Notes: generated by a model from the letters alone, not told the origin. A stretch of 17,409 nucleotides of DNA from DATDAH01 sp036525535 (GCA_036525535.1 DATDAH010000045.1:1-17409); one strand, 5' to 3'. Counted from the stretch's first letter, positions 7,140 through 14,635 are shown. Made by a program: numbers and translations.

Positions 7140-8141
7140 GTGGGGCTGGCGTTGGCCGTGGTGGTGGCGTTGGCCTTCGATGTCACCAACGGGTTCCACG
7201 ACTCCTCCAACGCCATCTCCGCCCTCGTCGTCACCCGGGCCGGGCGACCCGGCCCGGCCGTGGCCATGGTCGGCGTGCTCAACCTCGCCGGTCCGCTTCT
7301 GGCGGGCACCGCGGTGGCCAGCACCATCGGCGGGATCATCACCGTGCCCGCGGACCAGATGGTGGCGGTCGTGGGCGCCGGGCTCACCGCGGCGCTCACA
7401 TGGAACCTGCTGACCTGGTGGCGCGGCCTGCCGTCGAGCTCGAGCCACGCCCTGGTCGGGGGCCTGGTCGGCGCCGGGCTCCTGGAGGGAGGGATCCATG
7501 CCGTCAACTGGGGCGGCTTCGACGGCCTCCACCCCGAGGGCGTGATCGGGGTGCTCACCGCGTTGGCCGTCTCGCCGGTCATCGGCTTCGGCGTGGCCCT
7601 CGTTGGCATCCGACTTGCCCGGAGGGGCCTGCGGCGGGCCCGCCGCAACGTCGTCGGGGTCGTCCGCCGCGGTGAGTGGGCATCGGCGGCGGCCCTCGCC
7701 TTCAGCCACGGGGCCAACGACGCCCAGAAGACCATGGGCGTGATCACCGCCCTGCTGGTGGCCGAGGGTCGCCTTGATGCCTTTGTCGTCCCCTCGTGGG
7801 TCCGGTTGGCGTCGGCCGTCGCCCTGACCCTGGGGACACTCGCCGGCGGTTGGCGCATCGTGCGCACCCTGGGCCGCGGCATCTACCGGATCACCTCGTT
7901 GGACGGATTGGTGAGCCAGTCCGGCTCGGCCGCGATCATCCTCGGTGGCGCGGCCGTCGGCGCGCCGATCTCGACCACCCACGTCGTGGCCTCCTCCGTC
8001 GTCGGGGTCGGGGCGGGCGACCGGTCCCATCACGTGCGTTGGTCGGTGGCCACCGAGATCGTCGGGGGTTGGCTGTTGACGCTGCCCGGCTCGGCCGTGC
8101 TTGGCATGCTGGCCCTCGTCGTTTGGAGGGGGCTCACATGA
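7140..8141 (+). CDS. pit: PiT-family inorganic phosphate permease
   Basis: A 333-residue integral membrane protein. Start GTG 7140 is forced by an in-frame stop at 7125-7127, and no other start codon lies between. The two PiT signature repeats are visible: FDVTNGFHDSSNAIS at residues 13-27 and SHGANDAQKTMGVI at 189-202, with SSSHALVGG (100-108) and APISTTHVVASS completing the internal duplication. Long hydrophobic stretches are spread through the rest. PiT proteins carry metal-phosphate by cation symport with low affinity, across the cytoplasmic membrane. The length is at the short end for the family. The gene overlaps the DUF47 gene by 4 nt, so they are translationally coupled. The substrate could also be sulfate, but the DUF47 partner favours phosphate. 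Confidence 0.93.
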   Translation: MGLALAVVVALAFDVTNGFHDSSNAISALVVTRAGRPGPAVAMVGVLNLAGPLLAGTAVASTIGGIITVPADQMVAVVGAGLTAALTWNLLTWWRGLPSSSSHALVGGLVGAGLLEGGIHAVNWGGFDGLHPEGVIGVLTALAVSPVIGFGVALVGIRLARRGLRRARRNVVGVVRRGEWASAAALAFSHGANDAQKTMGVITALLVAEGRLDAFVVPSWVRLASAVALTLGTLAGGWRIVRTLGRGIYRITSLDGLVSQSGSAAIILGGAAVGAPISTTHVVASSVVGVGAGDRSHHVRWSVATEIVGGWLLTLPGSAVLGMLALVVWRGLT

Positions 8142-8743
8142 AGCGCTGGTTCCTACCCGCCCAGCTCGACCTGATGGGGCTGCTCGCCGAGCAGGGCCGG
8201 ATCACCGTGGAGGGCATCGACGCGTTCGTCGAGTGGGCGGCGGGGGCAGCGGGGAAGAACGACGAGGTGCGGGACGCGGAGCACCGGGCCGACGACGCCC
8301 GGCGGGCCGTCCAACGGGCCCTGCGGATCGCCTTCACCACCCCGCTCAGCGCCGAGGACCTCTACGAGCTGTCCGAACGCCTCGACGCCGTCCTGAACGG
8401 GGCTAAGAACCTGGTCGGGGAGACCGAACTGCTCGCCCTCGGCCCTGACTCGGCCATCGCCGACATGGCGGCCTTCGTCGGCCAGGGCACCCATGAGCTG
8501 GTTGCGGCCTACGCCGCGCTCCCTGGCGATGCCGACACCGCGATCCAGCGGGCCGACGCCGCCATCAAGGCGGAACGACGCCTCGAGCACCGGTACCGCG
8601 AGGCCATGTCGTCCCTCCTCGCCGTCACCGACGCCCGGATCCTGTTCGAGCGCCGGGAGCTCTACCGCCGCTGTGCCCGCATAGGCCACGACGTCGTCCG
8701 AGCCGCGGAGCGGGTCTGGTACTCGGTCGTCAAGGAGGCCTAG
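8138..8743 (+). CDS. DUF47 (PhoU-like) protein, PiT partner
   Basis: A 201-residue protein starting at the ATG inside the end of the permease gene (ATGA overlap). The sequence is wholly helical, with the DUF47 pattern: a long first helix, AEHRADDARR, then FTTPLSAEDLYELSERLDAVLNGAKN near residues 65-92, and a C-terminal helix ending in ERVWYSVVKEA. DUF47 proteins are PhoU relatives that occur next to PiT genes and modulate phosphate uptake in the cytoplasm at the membrane. Here the gene follows the permease, whereas in many genomes it precedes it. The convergent WS/DGAT gene ends only 11 bp away. Confidence 0.9.
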   Translation: MKRWFLPAQLDLMGLLAEQGRITVEGIDAFVEWAAGAAGKNDEVRDAEHRADDARRAVQRALRIAFTTPLSAEDLYELSERLDAVLNGAKNLVGETELLALGPDSAIADMAAFVGQGTHELVAAYAALPGDADTAIQRADAAIKAERRLEHRYREAMSSLLAVTDARILFERRELYRRCARIGHDVVRAAERVWYSVVKEA

Positions 8744-8754
8744 AGCCCGCAGCC

Positions 8755-10155
8755 TCACCTCGAGCTGATGTCGGCCCGCTGCCTGAGCTCGTCGACCCCG
8801 GTGGCGATGGCGGTGGCCAGAAGGCCGACGTCGGGGGCGGTGTCTTTGTCGCCGGTGACGCCGAAGGCGAGGCGCCCGTTGTAGGAGAGGATCGCCGTGC
8901 CCACGCGGACGCCATGGGTGATCGGCACGTACGGGCGGTACTCGAGCATCTCGCGGCCCAGGCAGTAGAGGGGGAGCTGTGGACCGGGCACGTTCGTGGT
9001 CACCGTGTTCACCGACCGCTGCGGGAGTTGGTGCATGACGCGCACGGCCAGGCGACTGCCGGTCTCCAGGAGCATCGGCGGCGCCAGGGCGCCGAGGGTC
9101 ATCAACGCCTCGCCGGCCTCGGCCATGTGGGAGCCCTTGAGATCAGCCATCTGTTCGCGCACGTGCGCCAACCGTTCGACGGGGTCGGCCAAGTGCACTG
9201 GGAGCTCGCAGAGGATGGCGGAGACTTGATTGTCGAACACGCCCTCGGCGCTCTCGCTCCGCACCGACACCGGGACCAGGGTCCGGACGACGGCGGCGTC
9301 GGGATCCTCCCCCCGGGAGAGCAGCAGCTCGCGATACCCGCCGCTGACCGCGCCCAGCACGACGTCGTTCACGGTGCCGCCGAACGCCTTGCCGACGGTC
9401 TTGACGTCAGCGAGCGACACCGAGGAGTGCGCCCAGGTCCGACTGGGCCCGATGCTGCCCTCGATCGACAGCGGCTCGGTGGTGGACAGGTGGCGGCCGA
9501 AGCGCACCAGCCCCTGCCCGGTGTGGGTGAGCGAACGCACCGAGCCCAGGGGGTCAGCCAGCAGACCGGGCATCCGCCGAGCCAGGGCGCCGGCGTCAAG
9601 GGCAAGACCGGCCCAGGCGTTGAGGACCCTGGCTGCGGCCGATGGTTCGAGCTCGGGCTGCCAGGGCTCCGGGGCGGGGAGGTCCACCTCCCGTTCGACA
9701 TCGAGCAGGACGCTCAGCAGCGCGACCCCGGACACGCCGTCGACCATGCAGTGGTGGATCTTGAAGATGAGCGACCAGCGACCGTCGGGGAGGCCCTCCA
9801 CCAGGACGGTCTCCCAGAGGGGGCGTGCTCGATCGAGGGGCTCGGACATGAGCTCGGCCATCAGCCGGCTGAGGGCCGCGTCGTCACCCGGTGCCGGAAG
9901 GGCCACGTGGCGCAGGTGGTTGCTGAGGTCGAAGTCCGGGTCGTCCACCCACACCGGGCGCCCGAGCTCGAGGGGCACCGAGCGCACCCGCTGGCGATAA
10001 CGGGGGATCAGGTGGAGCTTGGCGCGGACCAGTTCCTCCAGGTCGTCGGCGGAGGGGGCCGGCCCTTCGAACACGGAGACACCGGCGATGTGCATGTGGG
10101 CGACGCCGTCTTCGAGATGGAGGAACTCGGCATCGAGAGGGCTGAGACGGTCCAT
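8755..10155 (-). CDS. Wax ester synthase / diacylglycerol acyltransferase (WS/DGAT), first copy by coordinate
   Basis: A 466-residue protein with ATG at 10155 preceded by AGGAAGG. It is full length for bacterial WS/DGAT. It opens with the family N-terminus MDRLSPLDAEFLHLED. The condensation-type active-site motif HHCMVDG is at 134-140 (catalytic His135, Asp139), following the DRARPLWE motif at 108-115. A GGTVNDVVLGAVSGG block and the TTNVPGPQLPLY motif are found further on. The enzyme transfers acyl groups from acyl-CoA to diacylglycerol or long-chain alcohols, making storage lipid at the inner face of the membrane. It lies 15 bp downstream of a second WS/DGAT gene and is probably co-transcribed with it. 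Which acceptor it prefers cannot be told from the sequence. Confidence 0.93.
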   Translation of the reverse strand: MDRLSPLDAEFLHLEDGVAHMHIAGVSVFEGPAPSADDLEELVRAKLHLIPRYRQRVRSVPLELGRPVWVDDPDFDLSNHLRHVALPAPGDDAALSRLMAELMSEPLDRARPLWETVLVEGLPDGRWSLIFKIHHCMVDGVSGVALLSVLLDVEREVDLPAPEPWQPELEPSAAARVLNAWAGLALDAGALARRMPGLLADPLGSVRSLTHTGQGLVRFGRHLSTTEPLSIEGSIGPSRTWAHSSVSLADVKTVGKAFGGTVNDVVLGAVSGGYRELLLSRGEDPDAAVVRTLVPVSVRSESAEGVFDNQVSAILCELPVHLADPVERLAHVREQMADLKGSHMAEAGEALMTLGALAPPMLLETGSRLAVRVMHQLPQRSVNTVTTNVPGPQLPLYCLGREMLEYRPYVPITHGVRVGTAILSYNGRLAFGVTGDKDTAPDVGLLATAIATGVDELRQRADISSR

Positions 10156-10170
10156 CGTGGTCGAGCCTTC

Positions 10171-11586
10171 CTACGCGCGGTCGGCGAGGGCGAGCACGTC
10201 GCTGAAGCCTGCAGCCAGGCAGGAGGTCAGCAGGTCGGGGTCGGGCACCGAGGCGGTGTCGATCGTGAGCCCCACGCAGCCGATCCCGACGTGGGAGAGC
10301 AGGGCCACACTCAGGGCCGCCCCACTCGGCGGGGCGAAGGCCCACTGGCGTACGACCTCAGCTCCGGCCAGGTAGACCCGGCTGGGCAGGCCGGGCACGT
10401 TGGTGACGACCGCGTCCACTCCCTTCAGCATCCCGCCGAAGATCGATGTGGTGAAGGTGACGGGTAGATGATCGAGCACGGCGGCGATGGGCTCGGTGAA
10501 CGCGAGGGCCGGCTCGTTGCGCCATTCGTGGGCGACGCGACCCACCACGCGGATCCGCTCCGCAGGGTCGCGGACACCGGCGGGCACGGCGAAGCGGGCC
10601 GGCACGAACCGGTTCCCACCCATCGGGTCGCCCTCGCGGCGGACGTTGATGGGCATGGTGAACCGCAGCTCGGTCAGCGGGGCCCCGTGGTGGCGGTGGT
10701 AGTCGGCAAGGCCACCGGCGACGGCGGCGAGGAACGCGTCGTTCACCGATCCCTCGGCGGCGTGGCCCGCGGCGCGGAGGGCCTCGAACGGCACCTCGAA
10801 GGCCTCGAAGCGACGGGCGAGGCTGCGCTCGGTCATGATCGGCGAGCAGGGCTCGGTGACCGGCCGTAGGAGCCGGGCGAGCGAGCCGGCCACGCGGCTG
10901 GTGTCACCGACGCTGCCGATGGGCCGACGCGCCGCCCGGAGGACCGCGCCGGACGCGGCACCCGGTGCGGCCGCGGCCGCCCCCATCGTGAGCCGGAGTC
11001 GATCGCTCATCGACGCGGCCAGCACCGACAGGGTGGACCCGTCACCGGTGGGGGCCGCGGCAGGCAGCGGGTCGGGGTCGGGCGCGTCTGCCGTCTCGTC
11101 CAGCAGCATCAGGGCCAGACGAATCCCCCCGACGCCGTCGGTGAGGCAGTGGTGCACCTTCTGGACGAGGGCGGCACGGCCCTCCGGCAGTTCCTCGATC
11201 AGGGTGAACTCCCAGAGCGGGCGGGCCCGGTCGAAGGGAGCCATGGCGAGCGGTTGGGCGACGTCGAGGGCGGACCGCAACGCGTCCGCGCCAGAGGACT
11301 TCGGCGCCCGGACCCGGCGCAGGTGGTAGCCGAGGTCGAAGCGGGCGTCATCGACCCACTGGGGTGGGCCCAGCCGGAGCGGCGGCACGACGACGCGTTG
11401 ACGCAGCCGAGGGAACAGCCTGGTGCCGTGCTCCAGCCGGCGCAGGAGGCGGGCCCAGTCGGGCTGGCGATCGAGCAACGCCACCGCGGTGATCGTCGAT
11501 CGCAGCACCGGGTCCTTCTCGATGTCCCACAGGACCGCGTCCGACGCGCCGAGATGGCGTTCGAACACGGGCTCGGCTGGTTCCAT
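10171..11586 (-). CDS. Wax ester synthase / diacylglycerol acyltransferase (WS/DGAT), second copy
   Basis: A 471-residue protein. I chose the ATG at 11586 because CGGGAGA lies about 8 bases upstream; an in-frame GTG at 11607 would add seven residues but sits against its own SD. The active-site motif HHCLTDG is at residues 145-151, with DRARPLWE just before. It has the family's NVPG motif (VTNVPGLPSRVYL) and a NDAFLAAVAGG block. Compared with its neighbour it is clearly diverged: the N-terminus and middle region differ strongly, so this is not a recent duplication. It has an Ala-rich stretch (about residues 220-240, GAAAAAPGAASGAVLRAARR) not seen in the first copy. Expected to make triacylglycerol or wax ester from acyl-CoA. 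First gene of the two-gene unit. Confidence 0.92.
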   Translation of the reverse strand: MEPAEPVFERHLGASDAVLWDIEKDPVLRSTITAVALLDRQPDWARLLRRLEHGTRLFPRLRQRVVVPPLRLGPPQWVDDARFDLGYHLRRVRAPKSSGADALRSALDVAQPLAMAPFDRARPLWEFTLIEELPEGRAALVQKVHHCLTDGVGGIRLALMLLDETADAPDPDPLPAAAPTGDGSTLSVLAASMSDRLRLTMGAAAAAPGAASGAVLRAARRPIGSVGDTSRVAGSLARLLRPVTEPCSPIMTERSLARRFEAFEVPFEALRAAGHAAEGSVNDAFLAAVAGGLADYHRHHGAPLTELRFTMPINVRREGDPMGGNRFVPARFAVPAGVRDPAERIRVVGRVAHEWRNEPALAFTEPIAAVLDHLPVTFTTSIFGGMLKGVDAVVTNVPGLPSRVYLAGAEVVRQWAFAPPSGAALSVALLSHVGIGCVGLTIDTASVPDPDLLTSCLAAGFSDVLALADRA

Positions 11587-11620
11587 GGCTCGATCTCCCG
11601 GTTCCACCTCCGAGGATGAC

Positions 11621-11644
11621 CCCTCGCGCCGCTGGTGGCGAGGG
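11621..11644 (-). terminator. Strong hairpin between the substrate-binding protein and WS/DGAT genes
   Basis: CCCTCGC (11621-11627) pairs perfectly with GCGAGGG (11638-11644), with further CGCC/GGCG pairing possible in the 10-base loop. It lies 24 bp after the stop of the lipoprotein gene in the direction of transcription. No T-run follows, so it could be a terminator, an mRNA-stabilising structure or an attenuator before the WS/DGAT genes. Confidence 0.4.
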
Positions 11645-11655
11645 CACTAGGTCCC
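11642..11655 (-). promoter_or_regulatory. DosR-box-like palindrome upstream of the WS/DGAT pair
   Basis: Read on the - strand this is GGGACCTAGTGCCC, a symmetric GGGnnCTAGnnCCC element centred about 62 bp before the ATG at 11586. It matches 10 of the 14 core positions of the mycobacterial DosR consensus GGGACTWWAGTCCC, with one half-site (GGGAC) perfect. It overlaps one arm of the hairpin at 11621-11644. No convincing -10 hexamer follows. No regulator gene is in the window. Confidence 0.3.
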
Positions 11656-11668
11656 GACCTGTGGCGAA

Positions 11669-13060
11669 TCAGGCGTCGACCTCGACGACGTAGGGCTGGT
11701 CGCTGTCCTCGCCGCAGTCATAGCCCTCGTCGGGGGCGAAGCGGGTGAACTCGCCGTCCTGGACCTGGAGGATGATCGTGCAGGGCGTGGGCTCATTGGA
11801 TCCGGGCTCGGTCGGCGCGTGCAGCCCACCGCCGGTCCACGCCGTGGTCGAGGCCGCCGCCTCGAGGACGCAGCTCCGGGTGAGGTCGTCAGCCCGGTCG
11901 CAGTCTCGGGCGGACTGGGCGAAGAGCAGCCAGGCGGACATGGCCTGGACCCCGAGTTGGGCGACCTTGCCCCCCTGGGCCTCCAGGACGTCCAGGTACT
12001 GCTGGGTGGCCGGGTTCTGGTCCGCCTCCTCGAAGGGCCAGAAGACCGTTCGGACGAACACCCCGTCGGCCGAGGCGCCCGCCGCCTCGACCCAGCCCTC
12101 GTCGTAGAGATTGGTTTCCATGAGCATCAGCTCGGGTCGATAGCCGACCTCGTCCATGGCCTGCGTGAGCAGCGCGAAGTTCTCGCCCTCGCCGACATAG
12201 TGCAGGAACTGGACCTGGTCTCCGTCCAGGGCGGCGGCGAAGGGGCCCCAGTTGGACTCGCCGAGGAGGTTGTAGGAGGACTCGTGGACGAACGTGAAGC
12301 CGACCTGCTCGAGCGCGTCGACGGCTTGGTCCTTTCGGAAGATGAGGGTGTCCAGGTCGCCGTAGACGATGCCCGCCCGCTCCCGGGCGGCCGGGTCGGT
12401 CTCGCCCACCATGAGGAATGCGCCGACTTGGAAGCGGTCCGCGGCGTTGGGGACCGGCTGCACCGAGCGGGCCTCGATGGGGTCCTGGCCGGCCAGACCG
12501 GCCTTCTCCGGGGTGACCGAGAACCCGGCGATGTCGATCAGATCACACGCCGCGCCGGTGGAGGTCCAGAAGTTGTCCTGCACCGCGCCGGACCCGACGA
12601 TGGCGAAGTCCTGTCGGCAGGCGTCGGCCATGACGGGCTGGTACTCGGTGACGGCGGCGTCATGGAGGTTCAGCTCGAGCTGCTTGCCGTTGATGCCACC
12701 CGCGGCGTTGCACCACTCGACGAAGGCCTCGGCCGCGTCGAAGATCTCCTGGTTGAGGCCGGGGCGGCCCTCGAAGCCGGGATCGGCCACGGTGCCCACG
12801 GTGATGGTGTCCTCGGTGATCCCCTGCACCTCCTCGGGTCCGGCGTCGGGGACGGTGCCGCCGTCCTCATTGGGGCCGCACACCTCGGCCAGGTCACCGA
12901 AGTCACCGGCGCCCCCTCCGCCTCGTGCCTCGACCGTGGCCGCCGATTCGCCGCCCGGTCCCAGCCCGCCCGACTCGTCCACGCCCCGGTCGCTCGAGCA
13001 CGCGGCGGCGAGCAACGCCCCGACCGCGGCCAGCGCGAACACGAGCCGCTTCGGCCTCAT
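11669..13060 (-). CDS. ABC-type substrate-binding lipoprotein (Leu/Ile/Val family)
   Basis: A 463-residue protein. The ATG at 13060 follows a very strong ribosome binding site (AGGAGGGGGA). The signal peptide ends in the lipobox LAAAC, so Cys21 should be lipidated and the protein held on the outer membrane face. Residues about 65-430 have the type-1 periplasmic-binding fold of the LivJ/amide-binding family: ITVGTVADPGFEGRPGLNQEIFDAAEAFVEW near the N-terminus of the domain, then NGKQLELNLHDAAV, IVGSGAVQDNF, and the second-lobe segments RAGIVYGDLDTL and ELMLMETNLYDEGW. The usual partner permease and ATPase genes are absent here, so it is an orphan that either uses a distant transporter or acts as a sensor. 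Substrate cannot be told. It begins 26 bp after the CBS gene, probably in the same transcript. Confidence 0.9.
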   Translation of the reverse strand: MRPKRLVFALAAVGALLAAACSSDRGVDESGGLGPGGESAATVEARGGGGAGDFGDLAEVCGPNEDGGTVPDAGPEEVQGITEDTITVGTVADPGFEGRPGLNQEIFDAAEAFVEWCNAAGGINGKQLELNLHDAAVTEYQPVMADACRQDFAIVGSGAVQDNFWTSTGAACDLIDIAGFSVTPEKAGLAGQDPIEARSVQPVPNAADRFQVGAFLMVGETDPAARERAGIVYGDLDTLIFRKDQAVDALEQVGFTFVHESSYNLLGESNWGPFAAALDGDQVQFLHYVGEGENFALLTQAMDEVGYRPELMLMETNLYDEGWVEAAGASADGVFVRTVFWPFEEADQNPATQQYLDVLEAQGGKVAQLGVQAMSAWLLFAQSARDCDRADDLTRSCVLEAAASTTAWTGGGLHAPTEPGSNEPTPCTIILQVQDGEFTRFAPDEGYDCGEDSDQPYVVEVDA

Positions 13061-13086
13061 GGATCCGTCCCCCTCCTGCAGGGCCG

Positions 13087-13533
13087 TCAGGGGACGGCGG
13101 GCACCGGGGCGTCGTGGTGACCGAAGAGGACCTCGGCGGTCACCGGCCGGGCCAGGTCGGCCAAGTCGGCGGCGAGGTCGATGAGCAGGTCGTCGATGGA
13201 GATCATCCCGACGAACCGGCCGTCGCGCACGACCGCCACGCGGCGCACGGCGTGGGTGCGGAACAGGGTGAAGGCGCCGTGCAGGTCGGCCTCGGCGTCG
13301 ATGGTCACGACCGGCGAGCTCATCACCGAATCGACCCGGGCGTCGGGCGACAGCCTGGCGGCCATGCCCCGGCGCACCAGATCGCGGTCGGTCACGATGC
13401 CGACCAGGTCCTCACCGTCGACCACCGCCAGTGCCCCGACCGCCGCCACCTCCATGATCTTGGCCGCATGGGTGATGGTGCGGTCCGGGGCAATGCCGAC
13501 ACCAGAACGGCGCACGCCGTCGATCGTCCTCAT
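13087..13533 (-). CDS. Two-CBS-domain protein
   Basis: A 148-residue soluble protein. The ATG at 13533 has an excellent ribosome binding site (GAGAGGAG, 7 bases away); the frame is open upstream to 13644 but that part is the other-frame shadow of the DUF1918 gene. Two CBS motifs are visible: residues about 8-60 (ITHAAKIMEVAAVGALAVVDG, LVGIVTDRDLV) and about 70-125 (VMSSPVVTIDAEADLHGAFTL, VGMISIDDLL). Together they form a Bateman module that usually binds adenine nucleotides, NAD(H) or SAM. The layout is like the stand-alone hypoxic response protein 1 (Hrp1) of mycobacteria. The C-terminal tail (LFGHHDAPVPAVP) is short and holds two adjacent His residues. Gap to the DUF1918 gene is 29 bp. Likely an energy or redox sensor protein, but the partner is unknown. 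Confidence 0.9.
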   Translation of the reverse strand: MRTIDGVRRSGVGIAPDRTITHAAKIMEVAAVGALAVVDGEDLVGIVTDRDLVRRGMAARLSPDARVDSVMSSPVVTIDAEADLHGAFTLFRTHAVRRVAVVRDGRFVGMISIDDLLIDLAADLADLARPVTAEVLFGHHDAPVPAVP

Positions 13534-13562
13534 GGTGAACTCCTCTCTCGATGGAGTCGGGC

Positions 13563-13763
13563 TCAGCCCGACCGCTTCCGGTAGTGCTTGACCGACGCGT
13601 CGGAGCCGGGGAAGAAGAGGCTCTCGTGCTCGCTGTCCTCCCACTGGACGAGATACGGCGGTCCGCCGTCCTCACCCTTGACCTCCAGGACCTTGCAGTC
13701 CCGTTCCGGCTCACCGACGCGGTGGCCACGGATCACGATTCGATCTCCCACACTGGCGCGCAT
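13563..13763 (-). CDS. DUF1918 family protein
   Basis: A 66-residue protein starting at ATG 13763 with GAGGAG upstream. It matches DUF1918: MRASVGDRIVIRGHRVGEPERD, followed by VLEVKGEDGGPPYLVQW and SLFFPGSDA. This is a small SH3-like beta-barrel of unknown function that is widespread in actinobacteria. Its SD lies inside the final codons of an 11-codon leader ORF that stops 4 bp before this start, suggesting translational coupling. No signal peptide. Its association with stress or dormancy proteins here is contextual only. Confidence 0.88.
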   Translation of the reverse strand: MRASVGDRIVIRGHRVGEPERDCKVLEVKGEDGGPPYLVQWEDSEHESLFFPGSDASVKHYRKRSG

Positions 13764-13767
13764 CGCG

Positions 13768-13803
13768 TCACTCCTCGTCTCCGGGGTCCCGGTCGGGGCC
13801 CAT
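13768..13803 (-). CDS. 11-codon leader ORF upstream of the DUF1918 gene
   Basis: ATG at 13803 follows GGAGGGAGG, one of the strongest ribosome binding sites in the window, with a short 3-base gap. The product would be MGPDRDPGDEE, an acidic peptide with no recognisable family. It stops 4 bp before the DUF1918 ATG, and its last two codons (GAG GAG) are the SD of DUF1918. It may be a translational control element rather than a functional peptide. Confidence 0.4.
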   Translation of the reverse strand: MGPDRDPGDEE

Positions 13804-13818
13804 GGTCCTCCCTCCGCC

Positions 13819-13844
13819 GTGACGGCGACAGGGCCGAACGTCAC
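13819..13844. repeat. Spaced inverted repeat in the gap before DUF1918
   Basis: GTGACG (13819-13824) and CGTCAC (13839-13844) are perfect complements spaced by 14 bases, a centre-to-centre distance of 20 bp (two helical turns). It lies in the 67-bp noncoding stretch between the DUF6390-like gene and the leader ORF, where a promoter for the DUF1918-CBS genes could be. May be an operator or a loose stem-loop. Confidence 0.25.
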
Positions 13845-13870
13845 GAACGGTCGCGGGTGACCCCGAGGGC

Positions 13871-14635
13871 TCAGGAAAGGATCGCGGCGGGTCCAGGGCG
13901 GAGCTCGTGGTTGACGAGGTCCAGCTGGCGCCGGGTCGCGGCCCGGAGGAAGCCGAGGCGGCGTTCGTCGAGACGGTCGCAGGCCCAGTCCCAGTGCAGC
14001 GCCGCCCAGTCGCCCGGGCGCCACCCGGCCACGAACCCGGCAGCGCCTTCGGCGATCCGAACCTCCTCGATCCGGGCGGCGCCGAGGTCGAGGCGGCCGT
14101 CCCGCCAGACCAGCGGTCTGCTGCGCACGCGTGCGTGGTCCGACTCGACCGCGACGAGGCGACCCCAGCGGATCCGGCACTGATCGAGCACCCGGAGGGG
14201 CTCGTCGACGACGCCGCGGCGGAGCAGGCCGATCCACGGGTACACGCTGAGCACGTGGAAGGCGTGGGTGGGGACGCCGCCCGCCTCGATGGCGTCCGCC
14301 ACCTGCGACCACGCCACGCCCGTGCGGTCCCCGAACCGGTCGCGGAGATGCCAGCCGAACTCGGACCGCGTGACCCGGTCGGTGAGCTCGTTCCCCAGCC
14401 AGTAGGCCTCGACGACGCGGGGGTCGAGGGGGTCGTCCACGTCGGCACTGCCGGCGATCAGCTCGAGGTAGGGCCAGGCCCCCTCGAACTGCCGGGCCAG
14501 GTCGACCAGGCCGGCGTCGGCGTGCCCCGAGGTCCCGTATTCGAACAGGGCCGGGGGGTCGTCGGGACCGCAGTACCCGAGGGCGTTGGGGGGGTAGGCG
14601 AAGCGCGTGAAGAGGACCGCCCCTTCGGCGGTCAC
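13871..14635 (-). CDS. DUF6390-like hydrogenase-associated protein
   Basis: A 254-residue protein. The GTG start at 14635 shares a GTGA overlap with the stop of the HypC-like gene; the open frame further upstream codes for a low-complexity Arg/His-rich tract that is a shadow of hypC. From memory it corresponds to DUF6390, a family found in hydrogenase gene clusters of actinobacteria and others; I cannot check this here. Visible blocks are FTRFAYPPNALGYCGPDD (residues 10-27), FEGAWPYLELIAG, DPRVVEAYWLGN, HAFHVLSVYPWIGLL, DQCRIRWGRLVAV and GDWAALHWDWACDRL. Trp and Tyr are frequent. No CxxC pair or transmembrane helix. The position straight after hypC in a coupled operon suggests a role in hydrogenase maturation or delivery. 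Function unknown. Confidence 0.8.
   Translation of the reverse strand: MTAEGAVLFTRFAYPPNALGYCGPDDPPALFEYGTSGHADAGLVDLARQFEGAWPYLELIAGSADVDDPLDPRVVEAYWLGNELTDRVTRSEFGWHLRDRFGDRTGVAWSQVADAIEAGGVPTHAFHVLSVYPWIGLLRRGVVDEPLRVLDQCRIRWGRLVAVESDHARVRSRPLVWRDGRLDLGAARIEEVRIAEGAAGFVAGWRPGDWAALHWDWACDRLDERRLGFLRAATRRQLDLVNHELRPGPAAILS

Noticed and set aside
4614..8033. 1139-codon open frame on the - strand
   Set aside because: It lies antisense to the well-supported MBL-GAF and PiT genes and reads as low-complexity Gly/Arg/Asp/Pro sequence, an effect of high GC at third codon positions.
8914..10467. 517-codon open frame on the + strand opposite the WS/DGAT genes
   Set aside because: The opposite strand encodes recognisable WS/DGAT enzymes with active-site motifs; the antisense product is His/Gly/Arg-rich with no domain.
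11819..13120. 433-codon + strand frame opposite the substrate-binding lipoprotein
   Set aside because: Shadow of the lipoprotein gene, whose signal peptide, lipobox and ribosome binding site are all convincing.
13795..13808. GGGGCCCATGGTCC as a DosR-type operator before the DUF1918 gene
   Set aside because: Only about 8 of 14 core positions fit, the half-sites are poor and the sequence overlaps the start and SD of the leader ORF.
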